A stretch of DNA of 64,000 nt, taken from positions 2,096,001 through 2,160,000 of the forward strand of contig NZ_AP023439.1 of assembly GCF_014701095.1 (NCBI RefSeq), written 5' to 3'. This stretch comes from Streptomyces tuirus. GTDB lineage: Bacteria > Actinomycetota > Actinomycetes > Streptomycetales > Streptomycetaceae. A program made the translations under genes and the position numbers. Under the pieces are notes generated by a model. That model had not been told where the DNA came from. It saw only the letters and a program-made list of their open reading frames with translations, and ran no database searches. Positions 63,043-64,000 of the stretch are shown here, one piece after another. Position 1 is the first letter of the stretch. Every line of letters starts with the position of its first letter.

Positions 63043-64000
63043 GTGCGCATCACCGGAATCAGCACACACGTGGTCGGGACGCCGTGGCGCAACCTGACGT
63101 ACGTCCAGGTGCACACCGACGAGGGGATCACCGGAGTCGGCGAGACCCGGATGCTGGGACACACCGACGCCCTTCTCGGATACCTGAGGGAGGCCGAGGC
63201 CAATCACATTCTCGGCTCCGACCCGTTCGCTGTCGAGGACCTGGTCAAGCGCATGAAGTACGGCGACTACGGCCGTGCGGGCGAGATCGTCATGTCCGGT
63301 ATCGCCGTGATCGAGATGGCCTGCTGGGACATCAAGGGCAAGGCCCTGGGCGTCCCCGTATGGCAGTTGCTGGGCGGCAAGGTCACCGACAAGGTCAAGG
63401 CGTACGCCAACGGCTGGTACACCACCGAGCGCACCCCGGAGGCCTACCACAAGGCCGCCCAGGGCGTGATGGAGCGCGGCTACCGGGCACTGAAGATCGA
63501 CCCCTTCGGCACCGGTCACTTCGAGCTGGACCACCGGCAGACCCTGTACGCCGTCTCCCTGATCGAGTCGGTCCGGGACGCCATCGGCCCCGAGGCCGAG
63601 CTGATGCTGGAGATGCACGGCCGCTTCTCCCCCGCCACGGCCGTGCGCCTGGCCAAGGAGCTGGCGCCGTTCAAGCCGGCGTGGCTGGAGGAGCCCGTCC
63701 CGCCGGAGAACCTCAAGGCGCTGGAGAAGGTCGCCGCCAAGGTCGACATGCCGGTCGCCACCGGTGAGCGCATCCACGACCGGATCGAGTTCCGGGAGCT
63801 GTTCGAGAGCCAGGCCGTCGACATCATCCAGCCGGACGTCGGCCATATCGGTGGCATCTGGGAGACCAGGAAGCTCGCCGCGACCGCCGAGACGCACTAC
63901 ATGCTGGTGGCCCCGCACAACGTGGGCGGCTCGGTCCTGACCGCCGCGTCCCTCCAGGTCGGCTTCACCTCCCCGAACTTCAAGATCCTGGAGCACTTCA
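63043..64000 (+). CDS. Mandelate racemase/muconate lactonizing (enolase-superfamily) dehydratase, 3' end off the window
   Basis: About 319 codons from GTG 63043; the gene continues past the right edge. N-terminal capping domain: GISTHVVGTPWRNLTYVQV and GITGVGETRMLGHTDA. The barrel shows the acid residues on successive strands, LMLEMHGRF (Glu), WLEEPVPPENL (Glu), ATGERIHDR (Glu), and MLVAPHNVGG (His); the second-strand motif is ALKIDPFG (KxD). These fit sugar-acid dehydratases or racemases such as galactonate or gluconate dehydratases, but the substrate cannot be fixed. A strong promoter with palindromic operators suggests catabolic induction. Confidence 0.88.
   Translation, partial: MRITGISTHVVGTPWRNLTYVQVHTDEGITGVGETRMLGHTDALLGYLREAEANHILGSDPFAVEDLVKRMKYGDYGRAGEIVMSGIAVIEMACWDIKGKALGVPVWQLLGGKVTDKVKAYANGWYTTERTPEAYHKAAQGVMERGYRALKIDPFGTGHFELDHRQTLYAVSLIESVRDAIGPEAELMLEMHGRFSPATAVRLAKELAPFKPAWLEEPVPPENLKALEKVAAKVDMPVATGERIHDRIEFRELFESQAVDIIQPDVGHIGGIWETRKLAATAETHYMLVAPHNVGGSVLTAASLQVGFTSPNFKILEHF

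Overview
High-GC, codon-biased DNA with many GTG/TTG starts, leaderless-type promoters and a fabD-fabH-acpP-fabF locus preceded by a PucR-type activator identifies this as core chromosome of a Streptomyces (or very close actinomycete); the fab locus has the same arrangement as in S. coelicolor. No prophage, integrase, IS element or CRISPR array was seen. One tRNA (Val, UAC) is present.

Layout. 1-14.1 kb: a DHA2 drug exporter (cut by the window edge), a zinc-ribbon/peptidoglycan-binding membrane protein with long tandem repeats, a HAD phosphatase, a GDT1-type cation transporter behind a probable yybP-ykoY manganese riboswitch, secreted HNH nuclease, PhoD phosphatase, FAD/NAD(P)-binding protein, a DoxX protein behind an iron box, DedA and PAP2 membrane proteins, a DUF2277 protein and a PanE-type reductase. 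14.2-21.8 kb: tRNA-Val, a DUF4097 lipoprotein, a coiled-coil protein, and a three-gene cell-wall group (amidase, deacetylase, class A PBP with a degenerate transpeptidase site).

22-32 kb is the most distinctive region: a Ter (tellurite/stress) cluster. It holds three TerD-domain proteins, a TerA-like protein and TerC, with an operon for an HpcH/HpaI-type lyase, a fused PRTase-TRSP-StiP-PELOTA protein and a HAD phosphatase. This is the set proposed in the comparative-genomics literature to make a nucleoside-like metabolite. Two of its transcription units share a GGGAAC-N18-CGTT/CGTA ECF-type promoter-like sequence.

32-45 kb: AhpE-type peroxiredoxin, DUF3052 protein, pyruvate dehydrogenase E1 (AceE), potassium channel, an MFS exporter divergent from its TetR regulator, a DUF1023 hydrolase, a DUF4429 protein, an AKR/MerR pair, a serine hydrolase and a pirin. 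45.5-50.4 kb: FasR-type activator and the type II fatty-acid synthase genes, with an inverted-repeat operator before fabD, a hairpin before acpP and a strong terminator after fabF. 50.5-64 kb: DUF3145 protein, SGNH lipoprotein, aldose epimerase, a remnant resembling a glycoside hydrolase family 3 C-terminus, a secreted pyroglutamyl-peptidase-like protein lacking its catalytic Cys, an EI24 protein, an M14 peptidase coupled to a serine hydrolase, Ohr, a MarR regulator divergent from an oxidoreductase, a zinc-ribbon membrane protein, and the start of an enolase-superfamily dehydratase with a well-formed promoter and operators.

A dispersed palindromic element (core GCGCGGGGAACTGCGCG) occurs three times, once inside the PRTase-fusion coding sequence. 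All calls are from reading the sequence; no database search was run.
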